From positions 1-6,430 of the forward strand of contig JAGCBE010000401.1 in assembly GCA_017652345.1 (NCBI GenBank): a stretch of 6,430 nt of DNA. Direction: 5' to 3'. Every line of letters begins with the position of its first letter. Within the stretch, counting starts at the first letter, position 1. The notes beneath the pieces were generated by a model that was not told where the DNA came from, did not search any database, and saw only the letters and a list, made by a program, of their open reading frames with translations. Below, piece by piece: positions 3,919-6,430 of this stretch. This DNA comes from Methanobrevibacter sp. (GTDB lineage: Archaea; Methanobacteriota; Methanobacteria; Methanobacteriales; Methanobacteriaceae). Made by a program: the position numbers and the translations under genes.

Positions 3919-6430
3919 ATGATAAGAAAACAGACTAAAAGCTATTCCAAAAAGGAAATCTATAAGAATCTCCACCCTTATGTGAAGCAGTGGTTTGAGA
4001 ATAGCTTTGATGACTTTACACCTGCACAAAAGCAAGCGATTCCTGAAATCCATAAGGGAAATAACATACTTGTTTCATCACCAACAGGATCTGGAAAGAC
4101 ATTGACTGCATTCTTATCAGTGATAAATGAACTGACTGCACTTGCAGATAAGGGAGAACTTGAAGACAAGGTTTACTGCATTTACATATCTCCCCTAAAG
4201 GCATTGGACAATGACATTGAAAGAAACCTAGACCAGCCTCTTATGGAAATAGAGAAAATAGCTAAAAAGCCATTAGGAATAAGAAAGGCAGTTAGAACTG
4301 GAGACACAACACAATATCAAAGGACAAAGATGTTAAAGTCTCCTCCACATATACTGATTACAACACCTGAAACATTGTCAATCCTCCTTGTTGCCCCTAA
4401 ATTCAGGGAAAAGCTCTCACATGTAAAGTATGTGATTGTTGATGAGATCCATTCATTGGCTGAAAACAAGAGAGGTGTTCACTTAAGCTTATCCCTTGAG
4501 AGACTGCAGCACCTTATCGGAGGCTTTACAAGGATTGGACTCTCTGCTACAGTAAGCCCTCTTGAAGAGGTTGCAAAATTCCTTGTAGGATATGAGTATG
4601 GGGTTGAAAGGGACTGTATCCTTGTAGATATCAATTATCTGAAGGAGTTGGATATAGAGGTTATCTCTCCAGTAGACGATATTGTCATAGCAGACGATGA
4701 GGATACAAGAATGGCAACTTATGCCCTGATTGATGACTTGGTGATGGAGCATAAGACAACCTTGATATTTACAAATACACGTAGCGCAACAGAACGCTAT
4801 GTTTACAACCTTAAAAAGCTTTATGGAGAGCATTTCAACAACAATAACATTATGGCACACCACTCTTCCCTATCAAAGGAATCAAGACTGGAAACTGAGG
4901 AAAAACTAAAGAAGGGAGAGCTTAAGGCTGTTGTATCCTCCACTTCACTTGAGCTTGGAATAGATATCGGTTACATCGACCTTGTAATACTAATCAACTC
5001 ACCGAAATCAGTTTCAAGGGCTCTTCAAAGAATCGGTAGAAGCGGCCACAGATTGCATGAAAAGTCCAAGGGAAGGATAATCGTTACAGATAGGGATGAA
5101 CTTGTTGAATGTTCTGTGCTCTTGAAAAATGCTAAGGAAGGGAAAATCGACAATATAAGAATCCCTAAAAACTGCTTGGATGTGCTTTCACAGCATATCT
5201 ATGGAATGGGAATTGAAAACCCTTGGGACATCGATTATGCCTACGACGTAATTAGAAAAAGCTATTGCTATAAGGACCTGGAAAGGGATGACTATGAAGA
5301 TGTCCTAAGTTATCTGGCAGGAGAATATGTAGAGCTTGAAGAGCGTTATGTTTATGCTAAAATCTGGATTGACTACAAGGAAAACATCTTTGGAAAAAGG
5401 GGAAAATTGGCAAGAATGCTTTATTCCACAAACATTGGAACAATACCAGACCATTCTGCAGTTATTGTGAAATGTGATGGTGAAGCTATCGGTAAGGTTG
5501 AAGAGGACTTTATGGAAAAGCTTAAAAAAGGTGACAGCTTTGTTCTTGGTGGAAGAACATACAAATTCAATTACGGAAAGGGAATGACCATAAATGTCTC
5601 TCCAGCATCAGGACCTCCGACAATTCCTTCTTGGTATTCGGAGCAATTGCCTCTTGCATTTGACCTTGCAGTAGACATCCAAAGGTTCAGATACATCCTT
5701 GAAAGCAAGTTCCAATATGGAAGGTCTAAGGAAGAGATTATGGAATTCCTTCATGAGTACCTTTATGTTGATGAATTTGCAGCAAATTCCATTTATGAAT
5801 ACTTTAATGAGCAGTTCCTATATGCCCAAATCCCACATAAGCAAAAGCTTCTTGTTGAGTATTACACAGGATTTGGAGGAAGGAAATTCGTTGTTTTCCA
5901 TAGTCTCTTCGGAAGAAAGACAAATGATGCCCTTGCACGGGCAGTGGCTTATGTTGCAAGTGACAGAAACAAGAGGAACATCACAATTTCAATTACAGAC
6001 AATGGATTCTATTTAAGCTCAGACGGTAAGATGGGAGCATTGGAAGCATTGAAAAGGTTGAATCCGAACAACTTTGAAAACATTCTGATTAGGTCACTTG
6101 ACAAAACCGAAACCTTGGCGAGCAGATTCAGGCATTGCGCTGGAAGATCCTTGATGACATTGAGAAGGTACAAAGGCCATGAAAAGTCTGTAGGAAGTCA
6201 ACAGGTTAGAGGAAAAATATTGCTCAAGTACATTCAGGAAATGGACAATAATTTCCCAATACTTAAGGAATCCAGAAGGGAAGCCACTGAAGATTATATG
6301 GACATCAAGAATGCTAAAAGAGTCATTTCATGGATTTCAAGCGGTGAAATGGAAATCAAGACAATAAATACAATCATTCCAAGCCCATTTGCATTTAATC
6401 TTGTATCACAAGGATACTTGGAAGTCTTGA
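3919..6430 (+). CDS. Lhr-family superfamily 2 DNA/RNA helicase, C-terminus cut by window edge
   Basis: 837 codons are visible from ATG at 3919 and the frame is still open at the right edge. An in-frame TAA at 3904-3906 makes 3919 the first possible ATG. All helicase motifs are present: FTPAQ (33-37), SPTGSGKT with K60, Ib-type TTPET, DEIH (175-178), SAT (209-211), TLIFTNTRS (281-289), [11 protein letters not shown] (341-351) and QRIGRSGH (370-377). Then come a winged-helix region (LDVLSQHI, 420-427), a beta-barrel region ending at SWYSE, whose W572 matches the conserved Trp of Lhr enzymes implicated in strand contact, and a DEAD/H-associated domain ([16 protein letters not shown], 660-675). 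Lhr cores run about 850-900 residues, so little is missing. The enzyme is expected to be an ATP-driven 3'-to-5' helicase acting in DNA repair or RNA-DNA hybrid removal; the archaeal subgroup (aLhr1 or aLhr2) is unresolved. The ribosome binding site is weak (ATGAT three bases before the start). Confidence 0.93.
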   Translation, partial: MIRKQTKSYSKKEIYKNLHPYVKQWFENSFDDFTPAQKQAIPEIHKGNNILVSSPTGSGKTLTAFLSVINELTALADKGELEDKVYCIYISPLKALDNDIERNLDQPLMEIEKIAKKPLGIRKAVRTGDTTQYQRTKMLKSPPHILITTPETLSILLVAPKFREKLSHVKYVIVDEIHSLAENKRGVHLSLSLERLQHLIGGFTRIGLSATVSPLEEVAKFLVGYEYGVERDCILVDINYLKELDIEVISPVDDIVIADDEDTRMATYALIDDLVMEHKTTLIFTNTRSATERYVYNLKKLYGEHFNNNNIMAHHSSLSKESRLETEEKLKKGELKAVVSSTSLELGIDIGYIDLVILINSPKSVSRALQRIGRSGHRLHEKSKGRIIVTDRDELVECSVLLKNAKEGKIDNIRIPKNCLDVLSQHIYGMGIENPWDIDYAYDVIRKSYCYKDLERDDYEDVLSYLAGEYVELEERYVYAKIWIDYKENIFGKRGKLARMLYSTNIGTIPDHSAVIVKCDGEAIGKVEEDFMEKLKKGDSFVLGGRTYKFNYGKGMTINVSPASGPPTIPSWYSEQLPLAFDLAVDIQRFRYILESKFQYGRSKEEIMEFLHEYLYVDEFAANSIYEYFNEQFLYAQIPHKQKLLVEYYTGFGGRKFVVFHSLFGRKTNDALARAVAYVASDRNKRNITISITDNGFYLSSDGKMGALEALKRLNPNNFENILIRSLDKTETLASRFRHCAGRSLMTLRRYKGHEKSVGSQQVRGKILLKYIQEMDNNFPILKESRREATEDYMDIKNAKRVISWISSGEMEIKTINTIIPSPFAFNLVSQGYLEVL

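Noticed and set aside
3865..4204. Three overlapping minus-strand open frames at the helicase start
   Set aside because: They overlap each other and the Walker A region of the helicase; they are shadows of its coding sequence.
4489..4863. Minus-strand open frame of 124 codons inside the helicase gene
   Set aside because: It is antisense to conserved helicase motifs III-IV; the translation has no recognisable domain and no start signals.
5699..6016. Plus-strand open frame of 105 codons in another frame within the helicase
   Set aside because: The helicase frame continues through it with conserved DEAD/H-associated sequence, so it is neither a frameshift product nor a separate gene.

Overview
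The window is AT-rich, with intergenic DNA of roughly 85% A+T or more. It looks like a chromosomal segment of a methanogenic archaeon, most likely Methanobrevibacter or a close relative. That assignment is inferred from composition, the strong preference for AGA/AGG arginine codons, oligo-T tracts after genes, AGGAGGT/GTGAT-type ribosome binding sites, and the gene types: a zinc-ribbon membrane protein, a HEAT-repeat protein and an Lhr-type helicase. It has not been tested by a database search.

Layout, left to right. (1) A minus-strand gene of unknown function runs off the left edge (1-445). (2) A 228-bp divergent spacer carries two tandem pairs of AAGATT and candidate promoters. (3) A plus-strand gene with a TTG start (674-1750) encodes a cytoplasmic zinc ribbon, a Lys/Ser-rich linker, one membrane helix and an outer domain rich in N-glycosylation sequons. 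(4) A T-tract-rich spacer is followed by a plus-strand nitrilase-superfamily amidohydrolase resembling omega-amidase/NIT2 (1897-2742). (5) A 95-bp convergent spacer holds a 10-bp inverted repeat and a T-tract terminator for the opposite strand. (6) A minus-strand HEAT-repeat protein with a TPR-like tail follows (2838-3689). (7) A second divergent spacer of 229 bp leads to (8) a large plus-strand Lhr-family superfamily 2 helicase (3919 to the right edge), with 837 codons visible and probably only a short C-terminal piece missing.

The strand order is - + + - +. No two genes overlap or sit within a few bases of each other, so each is probably transcribed on its own, and nothing shows that they form one pathway. 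I see no tRNA, rRNA, CRISPR array, insertion sequence or prophage gene, and no convincing undescribed multi-gene system. The points most worth a second look are the zinc-ribbon membrane protein (forced TTG start, clustered sequons), the paired AAGATT motifs between genes 1 and 2, the HEAT/TPR fusion, the shared T/A-palindrome element upstream of three genes, and the hairpin between the convergent genes.
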